Source: Helianthus annuus (lineage: Eukaryota; Streptophyta; Magnoliopsida; Asterales; Asteraceae). From it: 64,000 nucleotides of DNA. The position numbers and the translations under genes are program-made. Location of the stretch: assembly GCF_002127325.2 (NCBI RefSeq), contig NC_035449.2, positions 146,980,931 to 147,044,930 on the forward strand. Reading direction: 5' to 3'. The notes under the pieces were generated by a model, which did not search any database, was not told the DNA's origin, and saw only the letters and a program-made list of their open reading frames with translations. This document shows positions 46,186 through 57,443 of the stretch, piece by piece. Position 1 is the first letter of the stretch; the number at the start of each line of letters is the position of its first letter.

Positions 46186-47381
46186 CTGGGGGTTTGAAAA
46201 AGTTTATAAGGAAAATTGCAGTACGGGGGCGTGTCCCAGTGTGCGTGTGAGGTTATATTTTTAAGTATATTTTTAGCTTTTTTTACTCGCAATTCAAGTT
46301 TTAAATTTATAAAACACGATATTCTACTATCACTCTACACACACGTTAGGGCAAGTGCACCCATCACGGACGTAGTATAGTGATGGCAAGATACCGAGTT
46401 CGTCCAAGGACACAAGAACTTTTAGTACCGGCTTATCGTTAACGTCTGATCGAACCAAACTTTGATGAAAATGTTTTTAAAGTTAGAAAAAGATAAAATA
46501 AAAAGCAAAAATAAAATAAAAGAAAAACAAATAGACAAGAAGGAATCACTTGGTTCCAACTCCTCTTTTATGTATCCTTTAGCGATTTCCGCACTTTGGG
46601 CATTTAAAGAGATTATCTTTAAGTTATAGTAGTAGGCCCCCTTCCAGGCAGCGTTACCCTCAACCTATTGGTTTAAGTCAGCAGGGATACAGTCCCGCAA
46701 GGTTGGATTATTGAAAGATAATTAGGTAATTTATTAATGCGAAATGTGGTAGGCCCCCTTCTAGGCAGCGTTACCCTCAACCTTTTGGTCCGAGTCAGCA
46801 GGGATATAGTCCTCATGAGGTTGGTTTAAAGTTTTAATAGTAGTTTATAAATAAGGGATTCAATTGTTTCTTACTTCTCCCGCGGGGGTTAAGACTGTCC
46901 GCTCGTGAAGTATTACTAAACTTGAACCAAGTTCTCGCAGGATCTATACACTGAACGAGACATACAATTTACCCAAGCACCCTTTTCTAACCCCCTTCCA
47001 GGTAATTAACACGCTTTATATAGACCGTAAAGATATGAATATGTGAATCAACGACATATGAAGAATGATTAGATAAATTCCCCTTCAATATAAAAAACTA
47101 GTTATTAAAGTCATCAACACATATCCAATTAAAAAGGAGCCAAAGATTGGAAATAAAAAAGAAATACATAAAATGTTTGTCTTCACCAAGTGATGTAAGA
47201 GTTTAGCCAAGCATAGTCTTTGTTTGACAATGACTCTTACGATCAATCTTGGATCCCGAGACTACTATACACTCTAAATGATGGAAGCTGGATGATGATG
47301 GTGGATGATAGTGTTGTAGTGGTGGCAAATGAGAGAGAAGTGGTTTGCCAAGGGATGGATTGGAATGAAACCAAGCACCCC

Positions 47382-47389
47382 TATTTATA
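47382..47389 (-). promoter_or_regulatory. Element E TATA-like box
   Basis: Minus strand CTATAAATAGGGG, in a place consistent with an LTR promoter reading leftward. Confidence 0.45.
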
Positions 47390-47776
47390 GCTGAAATCAG
47401 AACGTCCACCACAGCCCGTGCCCGCCTGGCACGGCCCCGTGGCCTTCAGCCTCTCTCCTCTTCATTAATTGTAGTGTCAGACCTCGTACTAACACAACCC
47501 TGTGTGTCAATGGCACGACCCGTGGCCAATGTACTTGATGTACTATCTCAGATTCTGCGAATCCTAGAGTTGACCACGCATCGTTTTGCCTTAGCACGGC
47601 CCCGTGTTGAGCTTTGGATTTGTCTTTTGTTGTTGTCTTTTTCTTCTGCCGAGAATTCTCACTGGGCACGGCCACGTGCCAAAGCTTCTGAATTTGTTAT
47701 TTCCTTGGTTTGGATGTGGACGGGGGCTTGGCGAGTAGCGTCAGTCCTCCTTCATTGTATTTTATGTTGGTTTTTG

Positions 47777-47858
47777 CTGTTATTTTGCTCCTTTTGTGTA
47801 TTTAAGCTTATTTGACCCTGTTATTTTGCTCCTTTTGTGTATTTAAGCTTATTTGACC
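47777..47858. repeat. 41-bp tandem duplication
   Basis: CTGTTATTTTGCTCCTTTTG and the bases after it are repeated at 47777 and 47818 without visible difference. Confidence 0.93.
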
Positions 47859-47900
47859 CTATTAATTAAAAAGGAACAAAGAAACGAGCGTTTTCCAACA

Positions 47901-48535
47901 TTAGTGCTGAAAAGGGTTAATTTTACGCCGTATTTGTATAATTTATATGTTGTATTTTAAGCACATCAGGAAGGTGGTAATGTAGATGATGGTAATGCGA
48001 CTCATGTATGGGAGAAATTGTTCTCTTTCTTTGTCACCAAATTTAGCAGTTTTATAAATATTTAAACAAATGCAATATAGAAAGTTAACCGATTTAAGGT
48101 AACTTGTGAAAAATTGAATTTTTAACCTTTTGCTCTGATGGTTAGTGGTTGTGTTAGATGGTCTCCACCATAAAAAATAAGAAAAAAAATAAAAAGTTAA
48201 AAAGAAAGATAAAATGAGTAAATATCTGCAAAGGTTGAACTGGTGGAGAACCCGACTGTATACGTCGGAGATTTTCGGATGTTGATTTGATTCGATTAGC
48301 ATCGAGTTGTTGTTCATCCCGTCGGAGGATCATTCAGCCTACTTAGAATGTGACGCGAATCCTTAACACCGGCATCCCCATTGGTGCTTGACGGCGGTTT
48401 GATTGGTAGCAGGAAAGAGGACCGCCGTGCGCCACCGCCCTAAAACCCGACCGTCATAAACCCTTTGTATCAGATGGTATATTGGAATAATATAGTACCC
48501 CTCTGCCTATTGCTACGAGGTCGTTTTGTTGAACG
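47901..48535. other. Unassigned sequence left of element C
   Basis: No gene or defined element is seen. The frame at 47943-48317 lacks motifs. The part 48320-48480 is GC-richer. Confidence 0.4.
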
Positions 48536-48928
48536 AGTTTTGTGACAACTCGAGTTTCTGACTTTCACTTTCGCATTAAATGCGCGTTGACTTTGACTGT
48601 TTAGTTGTTGGATGGTGGACTTGAAATTGTACGCGTTGTGTTTTAATGAAACGTATTGTCATTTTGCCTATATGTGATTACTTGCTGTGGTAGAAAATAA
48701 TATTAGAGTTATTATTAAAACACTTAGTCTAGATCGAAACATGACATTCAGATCGAAGGATCACGAAAGATAACCTTAGGTTCGAAGGATCTCGAACCAT
48801 ACCCTTCGAGCAAAGGTAGGATCCTTCGACATCTTTCGGCCCGAAGGACCACGAAACATATCCTTCGACTAGAATCCAGATCTTTCGGCCCAGTCTTTCT
48901 AATGGGCTTGGCCCATTCCTGTGATACG

Positions 48929-48936
48929 TTTATATA
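48929..48936 (+). promoter_or_regulatory. Element C LTR TATA box (copy at 55276-55283)
   Basis: TTTATATA, preceded by the palindromic AATGGGCTTGGCCCATT. CGAAAGAT-type word fields lie on both sides. Confidence 0.5.
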
Positions 48937-49494
48937 CGTGAATGCATGTAGTCGGCAGTCACTTTCAACCCTAGAGCCTTCCTGTGAGTGACGGCAATTT
49001 GGAATTCTCGAAGCTTGCTTTAGTTTTCGATTCATCTCGGTTAGTATCCAAGCTTTGCATGATTATTTAATTGTTATCCTTGCTAACTGTTAATCGAATA
49101 CATGATTCATTAATATATATACATAATGCCTGATCTCATGTTTGAATCCCTTGCTTATTGACGATGTTGATTATGGTAAACGAAAACGAAACAAGTGAAC
49201 ACGGTTTGGTTAGTTTAAACACGAAGAACTAAACCTGCTATCAATTAGGGTTTTTGGTATTCTGTTCGGATTATTAATCAATATTATAGATCGATTGTAG
49301 TGAGGAATCGTGCTCGTATGATACTCGTTATGTAGATGCACTGTTAAGATTTGGTACTTGTTGTGATTTGTTTGGACATGCATGATCGATGATGATTGTT
49401 AACGATGATGACGGCTGTAGATGATTAGGGTTTCTGTTTCTGTAATTGACTGCGTGATATCCGTAACTGATTGTGATCAAACGTAACTGATATG

Positions 49495-49765
49495 TACCGA
49501 AAGATACTTGCTACTCGAAACATAGTTGTTGTCGAAAGATGCTTGTTAGTCGAACCATAGTAGTGTTGACCGAAGGATAGCATTGACCGAACCATAGTAG
49601 TGTTGACCGAAAGATGACTTTTGGTCGAAAGATGACATTAGGTTCGAAACATAACTTTCGGTCCGAATGATAACTATGATGACTGTTTGTCGAAAGATTA
49701 CTAATGTGTCGAAAGATAACAGTGGATCGAAAGATATTAGGGATTATAAACATCCTTCGAAGGAT
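49495..49765. repeat. Field of CGAAAGAT-type words in the C LTR (copy +6347)
   Basis: About 13 copies of CGAA followed by AG, AC, GG or CC and then AT occur in about 270 bp at irregular spacing. The field ends in the palindrome CATCCTTCGAAGGATG. The corresponding field in B is at 35870-36140, and a second, mixed-orientation field lies upstream of the TATA box (48720-48880). Confidence 0.8.
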
Positions 49766-50218
49766 GGGATGTATGTTTGATTTATTTGACATGCCCTGCT
49801 TGGTGATGAATGTTAACATTTGTATTCGTGTACACTAGCTGTTGAGTAAATATGAAATGATACGTGTTGTGCCGATATGCAAACTGACTGTTGTGTGATA
49901 CATGATTGATGCATGATATTGGCTGTCAAGCACTATGTGACATTAGATTTGCATGCGTATCATTGCGAACATGAACTGATTTGTTATACGTGCATACAAT
50001 AGGACGTGATTAATTACTTGTGAGTGCATAACCTAGCATACCGAGCAAACCAAGGTGAGTTCACACAGCCAAGGCATGGGGTTCCCAGGGTGGGAATGGG
50101 ATTTTGATTATTTACTGGTACTTGTCTATAATGGAACGTAGTGATGTTATGGGATGAACTATGGTACACACGTCACTGTTAGAACTACTGCTAGACTAGT
50201 AACACTTATTGAACTGAT

Positions 50219-50412
50219 CTTCGCACACCTGCCAAGGGTTGGCCGCGATATTATGACTGACTTCGCACACCTGCCTTTGGAAGGCCGCGAACTGTAATTT
50301 ACTAATCTTCGCACACCTGCCTGGTAGGCCGCGATACAACTAAACCTAGTCTAGAATACTCGGGATGAACATCCCCTAATATCTTCGCATACCTGCCTGG
50401 GAGGCCGCGATG
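50219..50412 (+). repeat. Four-copy TTCGCACACCTGCC...GGCCGCGA repeat in the C LTR (copy +6347)
   Basis: Units at about 50219, 50262, 50308 and 50383 share the two blocks with variable centres. In each, the centre has short inverted words (for example GCCTTTGGAAGGC). B has a different tandem repeat at the corresponding place. Confidence 0.88.
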
Positions 50413-50821
50413 GAAACTAATACGATACGTGACATAACAAACGTACATACTACTACTCACGCTATACTATTACTGAACTGTTAACTGTGAACTCGCTCAA
50501 CTAGTTGTTGACTCTCTGCTGCATGCCTTGCAGGACATTAGGTACATATGGAGCTTGCACAGGGAGGAGCAGGTCGTTGTGGAGCATGGATTATGTTTTG
50601 AACTTATTGAACTTACGTTACACATTTGGGCTTTCATACTTATGCTTCCGCTATACTTATAAACTATGATTATGTTTTGAACACCCATCATATTGAATGA
50701 TTGGTTTACATTATTATATTTGATATTACATACATGTTCGATATGATCGGTGGCTTGATCCTGGTCAGTCACGCTCCCAAGCGGTGATACTCCGCAGGTG
50801 GATTTTGGGGGTGTGACAGAT

Positions 50822-50834
50822 TGGTATCAGAGCC
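50822..50834 (+). promoter_or_regulatory. Element C primer-binding site
   Basis: TGGTATCAGAGCC three bases after the LTR end. Confidence 0.9.
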
Positions 50835-51140
50835 ATTGGTTATAGAGAACTTGGTTTTAATATGGAAAAACGTTTTTATTAAAACCAGACTATAACCAGA
50901 ACAGTGCTCTCAACGATCCACAACGACGCTTCGCTCCACGTGCAAGACTCGACATCCTAGGTAATAAGGTTTATGTTTGTTACCTGCTTGCTAGAACTGC
51001 ATAGAACTTTGCTCGTAGTATGCTTACATTACTTTGCTCACTACTTGTTATTGCTTGAGAACACTTACGTGCTTACACTCTTCTGTCATCGCACTATTCG
51101 CGAACCTTTCTCACTTATGTTGCCTTTGATGTGAAGATCA

Positions 51141-52435
51141 ATGGCCGCACGAATTACCATGACTCAAGCCCAGCTAGAGGCTCTCGTTGCTGCGGCAGTT
51201 GCAGCCGCCCAAGCAGGTAGTATACCCTGCAGTATAGACACTAGGATCTTTAGATCCTACATTAATTCTCGTACTTAACTTTGCCCTATTCGTACACAAT
51301 AGGTCAACCCGCTCAGCAACAACCTGGGTGCACTTTCAAGAATTTCATGGATTGTCGTCCTAGCTCGTTCAGTGGCACGGAGGGAGCAGTTGGACTCCTC
51401 CATTGGTTTGAAAAGCTCGAGTCAGTTTTCGAGATGTGTGAATGCCCTGAGGAACGCAGGGTGAAATACGCTACCGGTACCCTAGAGGGAATCGCGTTAA
51501 CTTGGTGGAACGCGCAAGTGCAGATATTCGGGTTGGCAGCTGCTAACGCCACACCCTGGAACGAATTCAAAGAACTTATTAAGAGAGAGTATTGTACACG
51601 TGAAGACATTCACAAGTTGGAGGACGAGTTGTATAACTTGAAAATGGTTGGTTCGGAAATCGAAGCTTACACCAAGAGATCGAATGAGTTGGCTGTGTTA
51701 TGTCCAACTATGGTGGACCCTCCATACAAGCATATTGAGTTGTATCTCAAAGGTTTGGCGCCAGAAATACAGAGCCACGTTACCTCAGCTAACCTCAACA
51801 ATATCCAGGAAATACAGCGTCTCGCACACCGTATTACAGATCAGGCAGTGGATCAGAACAAACTGCCAAAACGTGTCAAGGCTACCACTACTGCTGTCAC
51901 CACTTCTGCTACTCCCAGTGACAACAAGAGGAAATGGGAGGGGGATTCCAGTAAGGGATCGGTTTCTGTTCAGTCTCAGCAGCGCAAGACAAATGACTAT
52001 CAGAACCCGAGCCAGCAATCATCTGGCAGTCAAGGACAGGGTGGATATCGGGGAATTCACCCACTGTGTAATAAGTGCAACAAACACCACAGTGGAAGAT
52101 GTCGCAGGGAACAATGTCAAAGATGCCTCAAGATGGGTCATGAGGCTAAGGATTGTAGAAGCTCTCGGCCAGCAAATCAGAACCAGCAACTCCCACCGCC
52201 AGCTCCACAGAACCAGCAGCAGCAGCCACAGCGTGGAAATCGGGGATGTTTCCAGTGTGGGGCAGAAGGTCATTACAAACGCGATTGTCCTCAGTTGAAC
52301 CAGAATCAGAACCACAACAATAACCAGGGCAACGGGAACAACAACAACAACGGGGGAAACAACAATAACAATGGCAACGAGGCAAGAGGTCGAGTTTTCG
52401 TGTTAGGAGGAGGAGACGCAATGAACGCAAATTGA
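51141..52435 (+). CDS. Element C gag (two exons)
   Basis: Exon 1 is 51141-51216 and starts MAARITMTQAQLEAL. An 86-bp intron-like gap (51217-51302, GT...AG, phase 1) follows, then exon 2 at 51303-52435, for about 402 residues. Capsid-like blocks and two zinc knuckles (CQRCLKMGHEAKDC, CFQCGAEGHYKRDC) match B's gag, with substitutions and small length changes in the Q-rich linker. It would package the element's RNA. The frame is open although pol is destroyed, as in B. Confidence 0.85.
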
Positions 52436-52581
52436 ACTTATAACTTATCTTGGATTTTCATTATTATGTTTACGCTACTCAAACAAAGTTTGGTTTGAAC
52501 ATTAATCGTGTTGGGTTTTATGAATTATTTTACTTATTATATTTTATGTTTGGTATGATGGATGTTTTGATATTATTGAGC
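52436..52581 (+). other. 146-bp filler replacing protease and N-terminal RT in C
   Basis: Non-coding, AT-rich. It aligns with 39480-39625 of B end to end with a few substitutions, and both junctions are the same. Confidence 0.85.
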
Positions 52582-54770
52582 GCACCTGCCGTATTTATGG
52601 ACCTTACGAACAGGGTGTGCAAACCCTATCTTGACAAGTTCGTCACTGTCTTCATCGACGACATTCTGATCTACTCCAAGAGTCAGGAAGAACACGAGCA
52701 GCACTTACGTCTTATCTTGGAACTTTTCGGAAGGAGCAAACGTACGCCAAGTTTTCTAAATGCGACTTCTGGATACGTGAAGTCCACTCCTTAGGCCATG
52801 TAGTGAACAGGAATGCGATCCATGTCGACCCATCCAAGATAGATTCGATCAGGAACAGACCAGCACCGAGTACACCAACAGAAATACGCCGATTCTTGGG
52901 TTTGGCGGGATACCACAGGCAGTTTATCAAAGACTTCTCCAAGATCGCGCAGCCACTTGCTATGCTGACACAGGAAGGTGTCACCTACCGTTGGGGAGAT
53001 TCCCAAGAGACCGCTTTTCAGTACCTTAGGGATAGGCTTTGCAGCGCACCTATTCTCTCATTGCAAGAGGGCACAGATGACTACGTGGTTTATTGTGACG
53101 CATCGATACAGGGGCTTGGTTGCGTATTGATGCAGCGTGATAAGGTTATTGCTTACGCTCGCGACAACCAAAGATTCATGAACGGAACTACGCGACGCAC
53201 GATTTAGAGCTGGGAGCTATTGTTTTCGGGCTTAAGATATGGCGACACTACCTGTACGGTACCAGGTGCACGATTTACACCGATCACAGGAGTCTCGAGC
53301 ATATCCTTAAGCAGAAGGATTTAAACATGCGTCAACAAAAATGGGTTGAACTACTGAACGGCTACGAATGCGCCATCAATTATCATCCAAGCACGGCTAA
53401 TGTTGTGGCCGACGCCCTCAGTCGAAAGGACGCCCTACCTAAGCGCGTGCGAGCGCTACAGCCTAATATTCAGTCTGATCTTCCTACACGGATACGAAAT
53501 GCTCAGGTAGAAGCATTGAAACCAGAAAACGTCATGGCTGAAGCCTTACGCGGCTCGAGGCAACGGTTGGAACAAAAGGAGGACGGCACCTATTGTGTAA
53601 CGGGACGTATTTGGGTCCCACCCTATGGCGATCTACGCGAACTTGTGATGGATGAAGCACACAAGTCTCGCTACTCGGTACATCCAGGGTCGGATAAAAT
53701 GTACCACGACATTAGAACTACATATTGGTGGCCTAGCATGAAGGCCCACATTACAAATGATTGGCTTGAGCGAGAGTCAAGACAGAGTACCAGAAACCCT
53801 CAGACTTACTTCAGCAACCCAGGATACCTCAATGGAAATGGGAAGAGATTTCCATGGATTTTGTTACGGGCTTACCTAGATCCCAGCGTGGGGATGATAC
53901 TATATGGGTGATCGTGGATCGACTCACCAAGTCTGCACATTTTCTGGCTGTAAAGGAAACGGATAAGTTCTCCACTCCCGCAGACATCCATCTTAAAGAA
54001 GTTGTTTCTAGGCACGGGGTGCCCACCTCCCTATCCTTCGATCGGGATGCACGATTCACGACAGAGCTATAACAGTTACCATACCAGCATTCAAACCGCT
54101 CCATTCAAGGCATTGTACGGACGTAAATGCCGGTCACCTCTCTGTTGGGTAGAGGTGGAGGATAGTCAGATTACGGGTCCAGAGATTGTAGTGGACGCCA
54201 CAGAAAAGATTGCACAGATACGACAACGCATGGCGGCAGCACGCGACCGCCAGAAAGCTTACGCGGGCAAGCGTAGCAAGCCTTGGAATTTCAGGTCGGG
54301 GACCGGGTTTTATTAAAAGTCTCACCCTGGAAGGGTGTGGTTCAATTTGGTAAACGAGGCAAACTCAATCTACGGTATGTTGGACCATTTGAAATCACTG
54401 AAAGAATAGGCCCAGTAGCCTACAGACTGAACCTACCAACTGAACTCGGTGCAGTTCACTATGTATTTCACGTGTCGAATCTGCATAAGTGCCTGTCAGA
54501 TGAGACCCTCATAGTTCCTTTTAAGGAACTCACTATCGACGAGCGGTTGCAGTTCGTCGAGGAACCAGTTGAAATCACGGACCGGGATGTAAGGTCCTCA
54601 AACACAAGAGAATCCCTCTTGTTCGAGTTCGTTGGAACTCCCGACGTGGCCCAGAGTACACCTGGGAACGCAAGGATCAGATGACAGAAAAGTACCCCAG
54701 TTATTCGAAACCAATGCAACCACTACTGAGGCTGAAGCTACTACTACTGAATTTCGGGACGAAATTCCAA
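52582..54770 (+). pseudogene. Element C pol remnant: C-terminal RT to chromodomain
   Basis: Pol resumes at APAVFMDL with [10 protein letters not shown] intact, then loses frame at about 52728 at the same site as B. RNase H is present ([15 protein letters not shown] at 53090) but broken near 53150-53200, and reopens at 53210. Integrase has the zinc region ([11 protein letters not shown], 53690) and a garbled stretch around 53760. The core start follows ([14 protein letters not shown], 53854), up to RDARFTTEL at 54072. There about 185 bp are missing, including the region of the catalytic glutamate. The C-terminal part ([17 protein letters not shown]) and a frameshifted chromodomain end it. No working enzyme is possible. 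Confidence 0.88.
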
Positions 54771-54887
54771 ATCAACGGGGGGATGATGTGACACCCCGGG
54801 AAAACCAGTGAACGATATAACTTACCTAGCTTCCTCAGTGAGTGCGTACCAAATTTCGGGACGAAATTTCTTTTAAGTTGGGGATAA
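54750..54887 (+). promoter_or_regulatory. Duplicated stem-loop plus purine-tract module of C
   Basis: AATTTCGGGACGAAATT at 54750-54766 is followed by CAACGGGGGGATGA and TGTGACA. The same stem-loop at 54852-54868 is followed by AAGTTGGGGATAA and the LTR. The two modules are about 102 bp apart. Confidence 0.8.
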
Positions 54888-57165
54888 TGTGACAACTCGA
54901 GTTTCTGACTTTCACTTTCGCATTAAATGCGCGTTGACTTTGACTGTTTAGTTGTTGGATGGTGGACTTGAAATTGTACGCGTTGTGTTTTAATGAAACG
55001 TATTGTCATTTTGCCTATATGTGATTACTTGCTGTGGTAGAAAATAATATTAGAGTTATTATTAAAACACTTAGTCTAGATCGAAACATGACATTCAGAT
55101 CGAAGGATCACGAAAGATAACCTTAGGTTCGAAGGATCTCGAACCATACCCTTCGAGCAAAGGTAGGATCCTTCGACATCTTTCGGCCCGAAGGACCACG
55201 AAACATATCCTTCGACTAGAATCCAGATCTTTCGGCCCAGTCTTTCTAATGGGCTTGGCCCATTCCTGTGATACGTTTATATACGTGAATGCATGTAGTC
55301 GGCAGTCACTTTCAACCCTAGAGCCTTCCTGTGAGTGACGGCAATTTGGAATTCTCGAAGCTTGCTTTAGTTTTCGATTCATCTCGGTTAGTATCCAAGC
55401 TTTGCATGATTATTTAATTGTTATCCTTGCTAACTGTTAATCGAATACATGATTCATTAATATATATACATAATGCCTGATCTCATGTTTGAATCCCTTG
55501 CTTATTGACGATGTTGATTATGGTAAACGAAAACGAAACAAGTGAACACGGTTTGGTTAGTTTAAACACGAAGAACTAAACCTGCTATCAATTAGGGTTT
55601 TTGGTATTCTGTTCGGATTATTAATCAATATTATAGATCGATTGTAGTGAGGAATCGTGCTCGTATGATACTCGTTATGTAGATGCACTGTTAAGATTTG
55701 GTACTTGTTGTGATTTGTTTGGACATGCATGATCGATGATGATTGTTAACGATGATGACGGCTGTAGATGATTAGGGTTTCTGTTTCTGTAATTGACTGC
55801 GTGATATCCGTAACTGATTGTGATCAAACGTAACTGATATGTACCGAAAGATACTTGCTACTCGAAACATAGTTGTTGTCGAAAGATGCTTGTTAGTCGA
55901 ACCATAGTAGTGTTGACCGAAGGATAGCATTGACCGAACCATAGTAGTGTTGACCGAAAGATGACTTTTGGTCGAAAGATGACATTAGGTTCGAAACATA
56001 ACTTTCGGTCCGAATGATAACTATGATGACTGTTTGTCGAAAGATTACTAATGTGTCGAAAGATAACAGTGGATCGAAAGATATTAGGGATTATAAACAT
56101 CCTTCGAAGGATGGGATGTATGTTTGATTTATTTGACATGCCCTGCTTGGTGATGAATGTTAACATTTGTATTCGTGTACACTAGCTGTTGAGTAAATAT
56201 GAAATGATACGTGTTGTGCCGATATGCAAACTGACTGTTGTGTGATACATGATTGATGCATGATATTGGCTGTCAAGCACTATGTGACATTAGATTTGCA
56301 TGCGTATCATTGCGAACATGAACTGATTTGTTATACGTGCATACAATAGGACGTGATTAATTACTTGTGAGTGCATAACCTAGCATACCGAGCAAACCAA
56401 GGTGAGTTCACACAGCCAAGGCATGGGGTTCCCAGGGTGGGAATGGGATTTTGATTATTTACTGGTACTTGTCTATAATGGAACGTAGTGATGTTATGGG
56501 ATGAACTATGGTACACACGTCACTGTTAGAACTACTGCTAGACTAGTAACACTTATTGAACTGATCTTCGCACACCTGCCAAGGGTTGGCCGCGATATTA
56601 TGACTGACTTCGCACACCTGCCTTTGGAAGGCCGCGAACTGTAATTTACTAATCTTCGCACACCTGCCTGGTAGGCCGCGATACAACTAAACCTAGTCTA
56701 GAATACTCGGGATGAACATCCCCTAATATCTTCGCATACCTGCCTGGGAGGCCGCGATGGAAACTAATACGATACGTGACATAACAAACGTACATACTAC
56801 TACTCACGCTATACTATTACTGAACTGTTAACTGTGAACTCGCTCAACTAGTTGTTGACTCTCTGCTGCATGCCTTGCAGGACATTAGGTACATATGGAG
56901 CTTGCACAGGGAGGAGCAGGTCGTTGTGGAGCATGGATTATGTTTTGAACTTATTGAACTTACGTTACACATTTGGGCTTTCATACTTATGCTTCCGCTA
57001 TACTTATAAACTATGATTATGTTTTGAACACCCATCATATTGAATGATTGGTTTACATTATTATATTTGATATTACATACATGTTCGATATGATCGGTGG
57101 CTTGATCCTGGTCAGTCACGCTCCCAAGCGGTGATACTCCGCAGGTGGATTTTGGGGGTGTGACA
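54888..57165 (+). repeat. Element C 3' LTR
   Basis: Same as 48541-50818 by eye, at an offset of 6347. Followed by the target duplication AGTTT. Confidence 0.93.
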
Positions 57166-57170
57166 AGTTT

Positions 57171-57443
57171 ATTGCTACGATACCGTAATTCTATTTATCA
57201 GATGGTCCTTAGTAATTGTATTTAGTTGTGTTATTAGTTTAATTTGAAAAAAAAATATTTATATTTCACAAAAGTCATACTTTAGTTAAATTGAAATTGA
57301 ATAAATATCTTTTATTTACTTTTAAAATATTTTCAACAAACCGAACATGTTTCGCTACTCGTTTGATTGCTATAGCAAGTGTTGATACCGTAACAAAACG
57401 AAACCTTCGAATACCCGCCGCAAAGCGCGGGTTGTCACACTAA
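57171..57443 (+). mobile_element. Possible Helitron 3' end
   Basis: A hairpin ACCCGC-CGCAAAGC-GCGGGT (57415-57432) is followed 8 bases later by CTAA and then T, which fits the 3' end rule of Helitrons (hairpin, CTRR, insertion before T). The 5' end was not found, and element C may have inserted into it. Confidence 0.35.

Larger units (their letters stand above)
46191..47900 (-). mobile_element. Element E, right part: 5' leader and LTR-like sequence
   Basis: This continues element E on the far side of A. It contains a duplicated block TAGGCCCCCTTC-CAGGCAGCGTTACCCTCAACC (46636 and 46751), a minus-strand TATA-like box (47382-47389) and several GCACGGCCCCGTG-type palindromes, one of which also occurs in the left part at about 28252. 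Borders of the LTR are not defined. Open frames in it are short or shadows of the palindromes. Confidence 0.55.
48541..50818 (+). repeat. Element C 5' LTR
   Basis: Begins TGTGACAACTCGAG and ends GGGGGTGTGACA, followed by the primer-binding site. The first 70 bases are almost the same as in B. The middle differs more, and the tandem repeat region is unrelated. Confidence 0.93.
48541..57165 (+). mobile_element. Element C: pol-deleted Tekay-like element, relative of B
   Basis: LTRs at 48541-50818 and 54888-57165 (both 2278 bp, no difference noticed) flank 4.07 kb. The target duplication AGTTT is at 48536-48540 and 57166-57170. Same layout as B, on the opposite strand, with the same filler and intron-like gap. 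It has further damage: a loss of about 185 bp in the integrase core and several frameshifts. Confidence 0.93.

Noticed and set aside
47397..47815. Overlapping 92- and 113-codon frames
   Set aside because: They arise from the GC-rich palindromes of element E on opposite strands; no motif.
48748..49819. 95- and 102-codon minus frames in both LTRs of C
   Set aside because: Antisense frames through the word fields; duplicated because LTRs are duplicated.
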